Shown here in pieces: positions 1-11,446 of a DNA stretch of 64,000 nt. This DNA comes from Capitulum mitella (lineage: Eukaryota; Arthropoda; Thecostraca; Pollicipedomorpha; Pollicipedidae), in assembly GCA_030062745.1 (NCBI GenBank), contig CP099853.1, positions 1,550,001 through 1,614,000 of the forward strand, written 5' to 3'. Under the pieces are notes generated by a model. The model was not told the DNA's origin. It made no database searches and worked only from the letters and a program-made list of their open reading frames with translations. The first letter of the stretch is position 1, and each line of letters starts with the position of its first letter. Position numbers and translations under genes: made by a program.

Positions 1-489
1 AGCAGAGAAAAGCTCAGTACAGCGTTGTCTAGCAGCAGCACCTCGCTCCGCGTTGTGTATTCAGAAGATAACCGAAGTGGTGAACTCATGGTCGTGAAGA
101 CGGAGTCAGAGCAGTGCAGCCTGGCAATGCAGTGCCGGCGATGGCTGGCCAATCGAGCAATGCTCTCGGGGTGTTGGGGTTACAGCTTATATGTGTGGCC
201 GAGTTGCGACGTCAGAAGTGTGATGTGGTGACGTAAGAGCAAGTGACGTTTTGTGCAGTGCTGGGTTGTGACTGACCAAGTCAAATGGAAGTTTATAGAA
301 GCTTTTGGGGAGGAGACCTGGGAGAGGGCGCATGGTCAGCGCGTGGTTGGCCTTCTGGCACGTGTCTCTGTGCTGGCCTTGTGTCAGCTATGAGAGATAG
401 ATGAGCTAACGGGCATTGTGTGTGGTATCTCCGTGGTGTAAACACTGGAGATTAATGTATGTATGCGTCATGCGGGCTGTCGCTGGGTA
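1..489. other. No recognisable feature
   Basis: Nothing was recognised here. The short ORFs in this stretch have no familiar motif. The right part may include the extreme 3' tail of the LINE that follows on the minus strand. Confidence 0.4.
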
Positions 490-1830
490 AAAGAGTGACA
501 GATGATCGAATTGGCGTGTGGGCGGTGTTGCGTGGCGCGAAAGGCGGACGGGCTGTCACCGGACTAGGATTTCTAACAGTTTATGATCATCTTTGTGTGC
601 GGAGGCCGGTGCGTCGTACAAAGCGTTTCACAAATCACACAGCGACAAGGCACGTGCGTGCGGCACAAGTTTTCGCAAAGGCATGTCGCGTTCACAAGAC
701 ACATAACTACATGGCAACTGATACAGGTCGCCGACACCGAATCCCGCTTACGAGCCCCGAAGACGATCCTGACCCCAAAGTTTACCACCCTCTGAACTCT
801 GCCAAGGTGGCATGACGCGGCCACGCTCCAGACCGAAATGCAGTACAGGATGTGGGGGAAAACATGCGAGTGGATTAAGAGTGTCAGGACCTCAGGTGCA
901 AAGTGGTGACGTATCTTATAGAAACAGAGCAGGATGGAGTTGCACTTTTTGACAACCTTGGATGTGCTCCTACCTGGACAAGGAGTTGTCGATAATGACC
1001 CCCACCATCTTCACGGACGGAGGAGAGGTTAGTAGGTGGTCGGCAAAGTTAAGATGGAAGGATGTGATCTTCTTGAGGTTATGGGCTGTGCCGACAGCGA
1101 GCAGGGTTGTTTTGGATGGATTCATTTTCAAGGAGTTGGATGTGAAGTAGGATTTGACGGCAAGGAGGGTCTCTTGCCGGGATTTTAGGATGGATAAATG
1201 ATCAGGATGTACGGAGTCTAGCAGCTGGGTATCATCTGCATAGGACACTCAACGTCCGTGAGGAAGATAGGATGGAAGATCGTTAGTGAAGATGCTGAAG
1301 AGGACAGGGACCGACAATGGACCCCTGTGGAAGCACCGTGGGCGAGAGGAGGGGGGAGAGAACCGCCTCTCACCATCTGCCGCCGACCAGCCAGGTAGCT
1401 CTCGAACCACCCGGGATCGATGCCATACCACTGGAGCTTGGTCAGGAGGGAGTCATGGTCGACACTGTCAAAAGCCTGACTGAGGTCAATCGAGGTAACG
1501 GCGATGGCGTGGCACCGTCAATCTGACGCACCATCCACTCAACAGCATCAACCAAGACGTCCTCCGTCGAGTGACATGGTCTATATGCATATTGTGATGA
1601 AACTAAAAGATTGTTGGTAGCGAGATAAGAAGTCAACTGTGGGTACACGATCTTTTCACATATCTTCGACAGCGCAGGTGACAGATATGGGTCTGAAACT
1701 GCTGGCGATGTCACGCGGGCCTGATCTGTGAAGAGGAAGAACAGAGGCCATCTTCCAGCAGGAAGGCAAAACAAGTGGCAATAGAGCTGTTGATTAGAGG
1801 AAGTAAATGCGGCCCGAGAACGGGGAAACA
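490..1830 (-). mobile_element. LINE (non-LTR retrotransposon) remnant A, RT and C-terminal part of ORF2
   Basis: Read on the minus strand, this is the reverse-transcriptase half of a non-LTR retrotransposon ORF2. Near 1650 there is an RT entry block (SKICEKIVYPQLTSYL, then SSQYAYRPCHSTEDVL). It is followed by SIDLSQAFDSVDHDSLL near 1490, the residue of a GxxQGSxxGP block with VLFSIFTNDLPSYL near 1290, and the catalytic YADDTQL at about 1230-1250. Below that comes a typical LINE C-terminal region near 780-960 (VKKCNSILLCFYKIRHHF, then SCHLGRVQRVVNFGVRIVFG). The reading frame breaks several times: near 1430-1450, at 1249 and at 970. The element cannot encode a working protein. The style (YADDTQL, RPISVTPVLSK-like entry) suits a CR1/L2/Jockey-grade LINE, but the clade was not determined. 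No endonuclease domain is visible upstream, so the copy is 5' truncated. Confidence 0.9.
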
Positions 1831-3599
1831 TTTCGCAGCGCATACAGCGGCACGCCGTCATGTCCCGGTCCGACCTGCAGTCTATTGGCTGCCTGACAGC
1901 CCTCGAGGCCAACCCTCGAGGGATGGCCTCGACGCCATCCCTCGCCGCACCGGCCGCATTCAAGGTCCTAGAAGTCCACGTAAAACCGCCCGGCCAGAGT
2001 AGCGTCTGGTGTGACGTCGCAGGCGACGTGCTGCCGTTCACCCAACATGCAGGCAGTGCTAAGTCGATCACTTTTACGTTATTTCGACATTAACCGTGAT
2101 AAATACAAGAGAAGCCAAAGATACGAAAAAGTAGCCTAGTCTAAAACTGACAGATACTTACGGTCTACTCCAAACCAATCCTATTCAAAGTCCAACATAG
2201 CATCCTGCCAAAGCTCGATCGCCTGGCAAGGCTCCGCCACTCCTGCAACATGCCTGCAACTGTTCCAGCCCTCAAAGCTCGGCTAATTTTTGACCCCTTG
2301 CTGAAGCCAACCTAAAAGGATTTACGAAAATGTTGAACTGTATCTACTGATATAATCAAATACGAAATACAACCAGATAATGCCCGACCCCTGTACCCCT
2401 CAAAGCACGTCGTAAGCAAACTATCGGCATCACCGGCTAGCCAGCTGACGGCCGACCCACGCCGGCCTCCCTTTGCGCAAGGACCGTGACGTCACAGGCG
2501 ACACCCCAATACGTTATTTTGATAGAGACGGTTACGATTACGGTCAAGCTAGGGCTGGGCCGCATGGACGCCGGCCGCCGGCCGCCGGCCCGGCTTCCCC
2601 GTGACGTCGTAACCTTGACTCCGCCGACCTGGCCAGAATGCAGCGAAGCGGCGGCAACATGCACTGCCGCCGGGCCGGCGTGCAGTCGAAGCAGTCACTA
2701 ACCCGCGCCCAAACGGCACCTCTGCACGGGCGGCCGAGACCGGGGAGGCCGTTTCGACCTCTCCTCTATCTCGCGAACGAAACGTTGGGGAAATGACCCA
2801 TATCATTGGAAAGCACGCCATGAGTGCGTTCCTACACATTCAAAACGTTCGGAAAATGTTGAAAAGTAATCCAGCCTTTTGAACCATATGTTTATAAATG
2901 TGGTTTTCTTTTTTTAAGAACAGCTTTAACTCTGACCCTAAGAAAGCTAAAGCAATTCTGAGCTTGCGAACGGAAAGCTCATAGAATGTATAAGACAATG
3001 ACGTATAATTCATAACTGACATATTATTACGTTATTACATATTGCATCGTATGGCCTGAAATAATGTCATTTTTCGTTTCGCTACTTATGTGAGCTTTTT
3101 GGACGCCAGTAGCAAGTTGTCCATGTATTCTTCCTAAATGGTAGAAATGATCTGTACGGACATTTAAAAAAAAAACGGCGGACTACAACGCCAGTCACCC
3201 GACGTAGCCTGACCTGACCTTGTGACCTCATCCTAATGTCCAGCTGTTTTCTTTGCTTTATTTCGACCGATTTGCTTTATGTCGAGCCGACATGAAGTTA
3301 CAACCGAGAGACACCATCCTTATTACTGGCACTTAGACATTCTGACGCATAATTCTGATATCTGGTGGATTCTGACTTCTGGGGTCCGAATTTCGACTCG
3401 GGGCTGATACAACAGTCGGGAGTGGATCCGTCCGTTCAAAGAATCATCGTCCATGAAGAACTGTGGCCGTCTCGGCGGTGGAACGCGGAGAGGAATGAGT
3501 GATTTTCGCATCCTTTCGAACTTTTGACTGATATGGACTACGCTCGTTCGATACGCTTTGCCACGGAATGTCTGGATTAGCTAAACACAATGTCTGAAC
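1831..3599. other. No gene seen; GC-rich patch at 2430-2850
   Basis: No coding region is recognised. The stretch 2430-2850 is GC-rich (GCCGGCCGCCGGCC-type runs) and is open in several frames on both strands, so its ORFs are not informative. The part 3320-3600 may hold the downstream end of the Gypsy element that follows, but I cannot identify an LTR. Confidence 0.4.
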
Positions 3600-5520
3600 G
3601 TCAGCTATTTTTGTTTTCGCCGGTGAGCTGATTTTTCATTGGGAAAGTGATGTCACCGGCGTATTTTACAACTCGAGGAACGGGTTTCCAGTGAGAAGAG
3701 AGTTTTGGCGACGAATCTTCAGTAACAGAAGAGCCTCTAAAATAGACCATGTTTTTGGTTTGAATTTTCACAGGTTTCCTCCTCTGATCGTAGTGCAATC
3801 TGTTTCTCCCAAGGCTTAGAGCCAGATTATATCGAATTTGATGATACGAGCGATGAAGGTTTGCCAGCATTGTGGGGACTCACCTCCTTGATACCCGAGT
3901 TTGGGAGAAAAAGTGCGTCCATGGGATGAACTGGATCTTGATCATCAGAACATACAACGGATTTCATTCTGTGCTATGTTTCTAGCTGTTCCATATGCCG
4001 AAAGAATCGCGGGAATTTTCGTGTCCCAATCGCTGGGAACGGCTAAGACGTTTCGTTTTGAACGAGACTGTATCGCTCGAAATTTTCCGTTTGCTTGAGG
4101 ATGGTAAACTGAAATGCGAATATGTTTGCTGCTGAAGAATAAAGAAATTTCTTCTACGATTGCATTACAGAATTCGGTCCCGTTGCCACAAACAATAACG
4201 CGGGGAGAGGCATGACGCGGAATGGTACATTCCATTAGAATCTGAGCCACGGTTTCGGCATTTTTTTTTATTCGGTGGCCAATGTCTCAGACCCTTCACA
4301 AAACACGTTAATTGCGTTAATGATGTAGCACTGGTTGCCATCATAACGTTGATAAAATGGTCTACACATGTCTAAAGCGATGATTTCAAAGGGATATTCT
4401 GGTTCTGCATGTCTTGCAGCGGAGACCGTCCTCTATGCCGTTTCCGCATGTTGCAGGATACGCAGGGTTTGAACTACTGAACTACGCTTGGGTATGTTTC
4501 AGACCAATAATAATGCGAACAAAGTTTGTCATATGTTTTGTTGATGCCTAGATGTCGACCAAACTATCCCGACTGGACTTTTTGGATGAGAGATGTCTGA
4601 AGAATACGTGGAATGACTAACCGCAGGCCAAGAAATGGGGTACAATGGAGTGTCCGAGATGCAAAACAAGTAAACCGTCTAAATCTACAAAGTGACGGCG
4701 ATTCCACCAACGTTTAGATGTCCTAAACCTTAAAGAGTACCACGAATCGTAATTTGATATCCGTGTCGTTTTCCTAAAGGCCTTTAACGTCGGGATTGTT
4801 CAACAGGAATTCTCAAAACTTGTCCTGATGGTCGGACTCATCTTCTGGGCATTTCTGCACGTGGGAGTCCAACACCCTGGGTGCTCGGCCGGACTATTCT
4901 GGGTGCTCGGCCGGACTATTCTGGGTGCTCGGCCGGACTTAATGACATTCACGTCTGATGGTAAGCCGAGACGTGAGACGGTATAGGCAACAACATTTTG
5001 TTTGCCTGAGATGTACTGGACATAGCAGCCATATTCTTTCAGAATGATGACCCGCGCTGAATTCATGCATTTCTCATCTCGCTGGTAAAGAGATGTTTAA
5101 GGAGTTTGTGGGCTGTCATGGCAGTGACTCTGGAGCCGAGAAGGTCTTGTCTCAGTTTTTGAACGCCGTAAACAATGGCGTAGGCTTCTTCTTCGATGAC
5201 TGGCCACCGCTGCTGCGTGGCGTTCAGTTGATCTGACAGTTACTGGACCATTCTTTCGCCTTGTTCGGTGTCCCGCACAAGAGCGGCTCCGATAGGTTTG
5301 ACGAGTCCGTGTACGGTTTGTAAGGTTTTGAAGTGTCCAGGTAAGCCAGAATAGGAGCTTCAGTGAGAGCATCAAATACCTTCAAAGGCGTTCTGTCAAG
5401 TGACATTCCGGTCAAATGGTTGTTTCTCTTCATTGACTCCGCAAGAAGTTTGCGATTTTTACAAAACTCGGAATGAAACAGCAATAGCAGGAGCTGATGC
5501 CGATGAATGAACGAAAGCAT
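3600..5520 (-). mobile_element. Ty3/Gypsy retrotransposon pol remnant A (RNase H - integrase - C-terminal domain)
   Basis: Minus-strand pol domains lie in canonical order. From 5520 to 5224 is the RT-linked RNase H region (PLKVFDALTEAPILAYLDTS, then PYTDSS). Near 5010-5066 is the conserved end-of-RNase H phrase YVQYISGKQNVVA. A degenerate H2C2 linker lies around 4420-4600. From 4250 to 3945 is the integrase core (NGTEFCN, then IRISVYHPQANG). From 3870 to 3601 is the post-integrase domain (YDQRRKPV, then NMVYFRGSS, then SPKLSSHWKPVPRVVKY). Frames are broken between all blocks. Within the integrase, the Asp expected before NGTEF is Gly, and the Glu expected after HPQANG is not present, so two of the three DDE residues appear lost. 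At 4868-4935 a 27-bp segment ending GTGCTCGGCCGGACT is repeated in tandem, a local expansion inside the dead copy. No LTRs were found. Confidence 0.9.
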
Positions 5521-5651
5521 TTTAGGCCCGTCAGATGATCCAGTTTTCTTATGACTTCCACTTTACCACGGCCCAGTCCGTAGGTTACAACTTAATGGAA
5601 CGACATGACTTAGATATCTTATTTCCTGTTTCAGAAATGGGCTGGGGACAA

Positions 5652-5735
5652 ATACAGATACAGATACAGATCCGAGGAGCGGTGATACAGACGCAAATAC
5701 GCGTCCACGGTATGGTGATACAGATGCAGATACAG
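5652..5735. repeat. Degenerate (ATACAG)n microsatellite
   Basis: Runs of ATACAG/ATGCAG hexamers, perfect at 5652-5670, recur with interruptions to 5735. The surrounding open frames on both strands derive from the repeat and are not taken as genes. The rest of 5521-6393 shows nothing recognisable. Confidence 0.7.
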
Positions 5736-6393
5736 GGCGCGGTGCAGCGCCACGATCCTACGCCGGACGGACGTTCCGAAGGTGTCCGCAGCCGACCGCC
5801 GTGGAGACGCGCCGTGGACGCTCCATTCTCGCGTCCCGCACGAGCCGCAGAATCACAAGAGTGGTCCATGAAAACAAGCCGTTTCTCTCCAGACGCCTTA
5901 TATTCACGACATGCATCACATTCGCCAACACTACGTCACCAATACGAATCGGTAAGCTTTACTGGACGAACGCAAAACAAAACATGGAATAGTGATAGCC
6001 TGTAACCTACCACAAAACACCTTGAACCTCGTAAAATGTCCTCAGTTGCACCGATAAGCAAAACTAATCGCCTTACGATTTTACAAATTACTTACGAAGA
6101 CCTTTTTTGATTTAGTGTCGGCTTCGTTTGCTAACGGGAGAGAATGAACTCTGTACAGTGTGCACATTCTCAATGGAAGGACATCAAGGTACAAGTTATG
6201 GTGACCTCACATTTGCTCTTCCTTTTAGTCGGAACAACCCGACACGCGGTTACACGTTAGCCAGAGCCAGTTACCGGCCTCTGTCACGACGCTCAGCTGG
6301 CCACACCACGGCACCACCGACCAGAAGAACAAACGAGCGGCTCAAGATTGCGTGGTAAGGACCTAGACAAGGCTCCTGAGCGTTCCTTCTGCA

Positions 6394-6621
6394 CTAAGCG
6401 TTCCTCCTCGCTCTCGTGCACACATCTTCCAGGATCTGGGTAGCGAAGCGCGTCTGCAGCGAGCGGCCCATGTGAATCGCGTCGGGGCACTCGGGCCAGC
6501 GGCGAGGCTTGGTGCGCGCGCACACGTGGAACATGTGCCGCGTGGTCTCCGGTAACAGTGAGGACCAGATCACCAGGTTCTCGTTCTGGGACGGCAGAGG
6601 TACGCGCGTAAACACCACACA
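6394..6621 (-). CDS. CASD1-like SGNH/PC-esterase protein, last coding exon (exon 3)
   Basis: This exon is 76 codons including the TAG stop at 6394-6396. It begins after an acceptor (CCACCAG, whose AG is at 6622-6623) exactly in phase 0, matching the phase-0 donor of the upstream exon. It supplies the C-terminal part of an SGNH-fold domain. The hallmark is PDAIHM (codons at about 6472-6483), a D-x-x-H motif where SGNH/PC-esterase enzymes carry the catalytic Asp and His. It is followed by a helix-like tail (RFATQILEDVC) that corresponds to the end of the CASD1 luminal domain. The protein then stops. The multi-spanning acyltransferase domain that follows in vertebrate CASD1 is not seen, so this is an SGNH-only relative, or further exons are spliced in alternatively. 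The NXPE and PC-esterase families are alternatives. Confidence 0.75.
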   Translation of the reverse strand, partial: CVVFTRVPLPSQNENLVIWSSLLPETTRHMFHVCARTKPRRWPECPDAIHMGRSLQTRFATQILEDVCTRARRNA

Positions 6622-7159
6622 CTGGTGGACTGACGGGCGTCAGCGTTGTTGGACAAACTACAGCGATGCGTCGATGCGGCCAGCTTCAGAATCCTCCCCC
6701 TCCCTTCCGCGGGAAACGCCAGCGTCCCGTCACGCCCGAAAAACGAGCTTGCCGCCGAGTATTACACCTTAATATGGACTGAAAACCCACGCTGAACGTC
6801 AGAAGAAAAATAAATGGGAAATCAGAGGTTGAACTGGCACTGCATAATACTTAAAAACAAATTACTAGCAACTGCCACATTACAAAAGATTTAAAAACAA
6901 ACTGCTATCGACTGACAAACTATTCTGTATTTAGCTGCATTTCATCAACCCTCATGAAACGATAATTCACGAGCTTCGCAAAGCCAACGCAAACCCTACG
7001 ACACAACGCACCAGTATTCCAGAGGGAACAGCATGGGCAACAGTCTCAACAACAACACTCGAAAACGCCAAGCAAAGCGCTGCGGCCGCCACGTGCTGCC
7101 GTTCTCAGGGCTCCTTTGAGTTAACGTAACGCCGGCAGCAGGCGGTGGCCCACGCTCAC

Positions 7160-7915
7160 CTGCAGAAAAATATCGTATACCACGGCCTGCTGCACCATGA
7201 GCAGCTGGTTGTTCTCCGACTTCTGGAAGTTGGGCTCCCAGTTGTCCCACATGAACTCGGAGTAGGAGCCCTCTTCCAGCTTCCAGATAGTGCGCGTCAG
7301 GCGCGTCAGCTCGCCCAGCGCCGGCATCAGCTTCAACAGACCCTCCCTAAAGCGGGTCACGAACGCCTCACGGTTGTTGCACTTACGCAAATCGTACCAC
7401 ACTCGGTACCCGTACCACAGCCCACCGTTGACGACCACGGCGTCTGGGCAGGCGGCGCCGCGCCGGCAGCCGTCTGCGAGGGCCTCCAAGGGCGGACTTC
7501 ATGTACCCATGTTCAGGTACGGCCGCCAGAGCAGGCGCGTCTCGATGACGTCGTACGTGACGTTGTGCGAGCACATGCCGAGCTCGCACCACTGCTCCGG
7601 CGCGCTGTCGGGTTTCAGACGAGCGAGGGCCGCCGGCGATGTGTTCCGGGCCGGCAGCGGCACCTCCGGCCTGTCGCACACGCGCACCGTGCTGACGTGG
7701 AGTTTGCGTGCACGTGAGTCGCCGACGAAGACGACGCTGGGCAGGCGACCCAGGAGGGCTTTGGTCCGCCGTAGGCCGGCCTCGAAGGAAGGCCCTCCCG
7801 GGTCGCCGAGACAAGACGAGACACACCCGAAGTCCGGCGACCGTTTCTCCCACGGGTACGCCGCGTCGCTGAGACGGAAGGTGACGTCACACGGACTTCG
7901 TAAATCGCTGATGGG
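7160..7915 (-). CDS. CASD1-like SGNH/PC-esterase protein, central exon (exon 2) with one in-frame stop
   Basis: This is the main exon. On the minus strand one frame runs from about 7915 to a good donor (CTGCAG then GTGAGC) at 7159/7160. It reads PWEKRSPDFGC, then GRLPSVVFVGDSRARKLHV (GDS block I, catalytic Ser, near 7712-7726), then PEQWCELGMCSHNVTYDV, then LLWRPYLNMGT, then PDAVVVNGGLWYGYRVWYD (the Asn/Gly block), then LTRTIWKLEEGSYSEFMW. This order matches the luminal catalytic domain of CASD1 sialate O-acetyltransferase and related PC-esterases. In those proteins the domain forms an acyl-enzyme and acts in the Golgi lumen. A single TGA at 7499-7501 interrupts an otherwise continuous frame; the same frame resumes immediately (SPPLEALADG). 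It could be a nonsense mutation, an allelic null, a sequencing error or read-through. The 5' boundary is approximate because no acceptor in phase with exon 1 was found. Confidence 0.75.
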
Positions 7916-8850
7916 CCCTGGAACGCAGGTGCATACGCACAGACGTGGGAAATGGATAGCATGTAAACCGATAGTCTGATAATACTCGGAACCTCATTGT
8001 CGACGCTTGTTGCGTGCACAGTCTCCTCTTCGTCGGCAACAGGTCTCCTTACGTTTCTTCGTGATTGCTTATCGACTGAAGTTTCTCATTTCTGATTGTG
8101 CAAGTGCGTGTTTTGAATGCGAGAAAGTCTATCCGGAGTGACAAAAAATTTGGCGATAGTGCATAAAAGTTTGGCCCGGATATTTTGAAGAATGTAAGAT
8201 ATGATGAGTTATATTCTGTATAGTTATGTTCTTAGATATGGTTCTTAGTTTATCATCACAAAGCTAACAAATTGCTATTATGTTATATGTTATGATAGCA
8301 GTTATGAGCTAAATGGTCAAACGGATCACAGAGGGATTTAATATTTATCTTGATGTGATTCGGTTGGTAATATGGGACGTGGGAAAAACATTAGATCTGG
8401 GTTTGTTATCGATGCAAGATAAGAATACTCAAGTTGTTATGACTTCGAAAGAAAAATAATTTTCTGTTCCATGGTACATCTCAAACAATCTGATTTAATA
8501 ATGATTGCACGTTTCAAACGCAGAGTGCTGTACGTGAATAACATTTAGGGAAAACCATCAACAGAATGTTCGTTCGGGCCCAAAAGTTTCGGTTTCGAAT
8601 ACCGCTAACAACGATATTTTATCTTTCCTCGTGGAACGAGCGCAACACGCAGCCCGCCTAACGAAAACGCCTCTACCCAAATTCAGTATACAAATGACCA
8701 ATCAAGCTGTGCAGAGAAACTACAGCTAACGCAGTCATGTGCAAGTCACGGCGTCGGCGCACCACTGTTGCCATCCGGAACATAGCCCTTGGTCTCAATG
8801 CTTTCTCCTCCCAATCACTTTACGGCAATCGCATCTACGAAGAGTCCTAC

Positions 8851-8997
8851 CGGCAACGCTGACGCGTCACGCATGAGCGTCAGCTTCCCATCATTACGCA
8901 CAAAACACCCAAACGTACCTCTGGTCAACATCAGCAGGCACAGAACGACGAGCAAGACGATAGCCCTGTGAGCATGTCTTCTTCCCAATATCGCCAT
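8851..8997 (-). CDS. Probable first coding exon: type II membrane anchor for the CASD1-like protein
   Basis: These 49 codons start at an ATG (8995-8997) and end at a donor (TTGCCG then GTAGGA). They encode a short basic head (MAILGRRHAHR), a hydrophobic stretch of about 14 residues (AIVLLVVLCLLMLT) and a short stem (GTFGCFVRNDGKL). This is the layout of a Golgi type II signal anchor, as expected ahead of an SGNH domain. An in-frame ATG at 9094-9096 would give a head 33 residues longer, and the sequence does not decide between the two. The link to the exons at 7160-7915 and 6394-6621 is inferred from strand, order and topology. The phases of exon 1 (0) and the apparent start of exon 2 do not match neatly, so a small exon may be missing between them. 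The intron of about 0.9 kb contains nothing recognisable. Confidence 0.5.
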
Positions 8998-9096
8998 TTG
9001 TCGTGAAAAGTCATAGCACAGCATGGTTGTACACAGCGTTCTGTCAGTCGTTTGTCGTTTGTTACTTGTGCTGGTCTTCACGGAATTGCGGAGCAT

Positions 9097-11446
9097 CTTG
9101 CTGCATCTGGATAGGATTATAGGTACATGGTCCCCAGTGCGTCAACACTGTAAATAATCTGACAATGTCTTTGTTCTAAGCACAGACCGGTTTCTTTGTA
9201 TTATTGGAGCTTAAATGAATACAGTAATCTCCTGTTACAAATAAAAAAAAAATTGGCATCAAATTGCAACAACGTAGGCAAAAGCTGGGGTTTTGGTTGC
9301 AAATTGCGAATTATGAATTACGATGCGTGCAAACTGTAATCTGCGCGCAACCACACTGCAACGAGCTGTTAGTGTATTTTTGTTGCTACCTCCGCAGAAA
9401 GAGAAACCACATTTTTGTGCTGAAATACATATTTTTCTTCAAAGAAACTTTACAAGCCCACATTTCGGAAACTTTATAACAATCAACAAATTAGATTTTG
9501 CAACATCGGTAGAAAGAAGGAAGGCATCATGCCGGGAATTACAAATGCATTATACTGACTTCTCAACCGTTCCAGTATCATCCGAGCATACAAACGTTGG
9601 TGTTTCCCTTGTCATTCTTGATGTAGTAAAGTCGTCTTATCTTGGCCGAAATTGGCTTTCCGGCGGTTGTGTTTTCCAAAAACTGGCACCGCCACTCAAC
9701 AACAACAACCACTTTACCAACGCCTCTGATTCACGCAGCGTGAACCCTGCTGTGAATGCCGCGAACGTCGCCGGCCACTCCGCACGACACCGTGAGACGC
9801 CAGGACACCACGCTTTGCGTCCCCCGGTACGGTCTCCACTGGCGCCAACCCTCACTATTCCCGCCAGTGAAGCGATCGCCGACACGCACCGGACTCCCGC
9901 CAATCTCGAGCGCAAATGGCGTCGGCACGAGCTGTAGCCGGGCCAGTCACGTCTGTGTACCGCCCGCGGCGTGCTCCGCAGCTGCCGAGGCGCGCAAATG
10001 GCTTCGCGTCATCCGCGCGAGGCCACCGCGAGTCCAGCACGCGATTTCGGCTCCGACATGCACCTGTAGGCGCGTTCAAGGGGTGCATGTAACAAAATTC
10101 TTTTCTTTTCCCCAAAACTCTTCGGCTCTCAAGCAGTTTGAAGTAAAATTCTAAAGAATTCCTGTAAATGTCTCCATCTGAAGAACGGCCCCATTTTTCA
10201 CACGTGCAAGGCCGAGCTCGACGTCCCAGACAAAGACGTCTGGGGCGCCCAAGGTCGTCTCACTTTCAGGAATGGGAGTGTTATGTTAAATGGCATTCTT
10301 TATCAGTAACGGGACTCGATACTCCCCGTGAAAAAGTCAGTGTACGCGACAAACAATGCAGATTAGCATCCGCGGTTTCTTGGAATCGCTATGCGATACA
10401 ACCAATTCTGATTGGTCTAGAACTCCTCACGCCACCAGCTTGCGCGCCTCGGTTGATTACGTTATCGTTTCTCATTGGCTGACATCAAGTCATTTTTGTA
10501 CCTCCTGGCCTGGATCATTTCCGTTTGTAGTATCAATAACGCACCGCTCGTCGTCGTGAAGGCTGTTGTGATTCTGAACGCATGGTGGAAGGATCTCCGT
10601 ATAGTGTGGGTGCCAGTGTAGGTGTTTGGTGAATGACTGAAGTGAATAGAAGTCGGACTTAGAAGATTTTCTCTTTAGTTGACTCGCGCGAAAGACTGGC
10701 ACGAGCGAGGTCGTCACTAGTTGAACTAGATCAGACTAGAACTAGAGCAGCAATTTTACAGTGATGAACACCCTCCAGGCTGACGGTCGAAGGGTTTCCA
10801 AACCCTTGGGTTTTGCAACATTCCCGTTAATGAATGAGCAGCGGTGGGGACCCACGCCGCCATTTGGCGTACGTAAACAAGGGTTTGTGTGCAAACGGTT
10901 CAAAGCCAGCAGGCGCAGCTCCCTTCGAAAAAGGGGCATCGTAGAAGCTTGGGCTAGGCTGCCTCAAGGGCCTCATACAAACGACATAAACAAAAACAAA
11001 AAACACACGCATGCACATGGCCTCGCCGAAGCCTGGGGCGCTCGGCGATTTGAACCCGAAGCACCGGAATATTAACTCGTTGGCGTCTATTCACGAATGC
11101 TCCTCTTACTAAGGAATGCCAACCAGTGGGAAGCGAAACATAAGAGAGGAATACTGGGAAAACATAACCCATCAATACAGGTTCTTGACGCGATTAAAAA
11201 TGTGGAACACAGAAACTGTCCCTTACATCCGACGACAGCGACGAATTTTATATGTCTGATCCCTGCCAGCGAAACTTACTTGAGTAATCATACGGAGGTC
11301 CGGAATGCCCCGAGGCTGTCAAGCGAGCCGCCCGCGCGCGCGGCGCCGTCGAACGCGAAGGGCGCCGGGCCGCGGGAAAGCTCGGCGCAGCGCCAGCGGC
11401 CGCAGGCTAGCGACCAACAGACACCGAAACACCGCCGACCACCTCA
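9097..11446. other. No gene seen
   Basis: Short ORFs only. A GC-rich patch at 9730-10060 is open on both strands and matches nothing I know. At 10718-10748 there are degenerate ACTAGA repeats. At 11030-11100 the minus strand carries a GGGTTCAAATC box-B-like string without a believable box A or cloverleaf. Confidence 0.4.

Noticed and set aside
11030..11100. tRNA or tRNA-derived SINE on the minus strand (GGGTTCAAATC box B-like string)
   Set aside because: No acceptable box A, anticodon arm or acceptor stem could be drawn around it.
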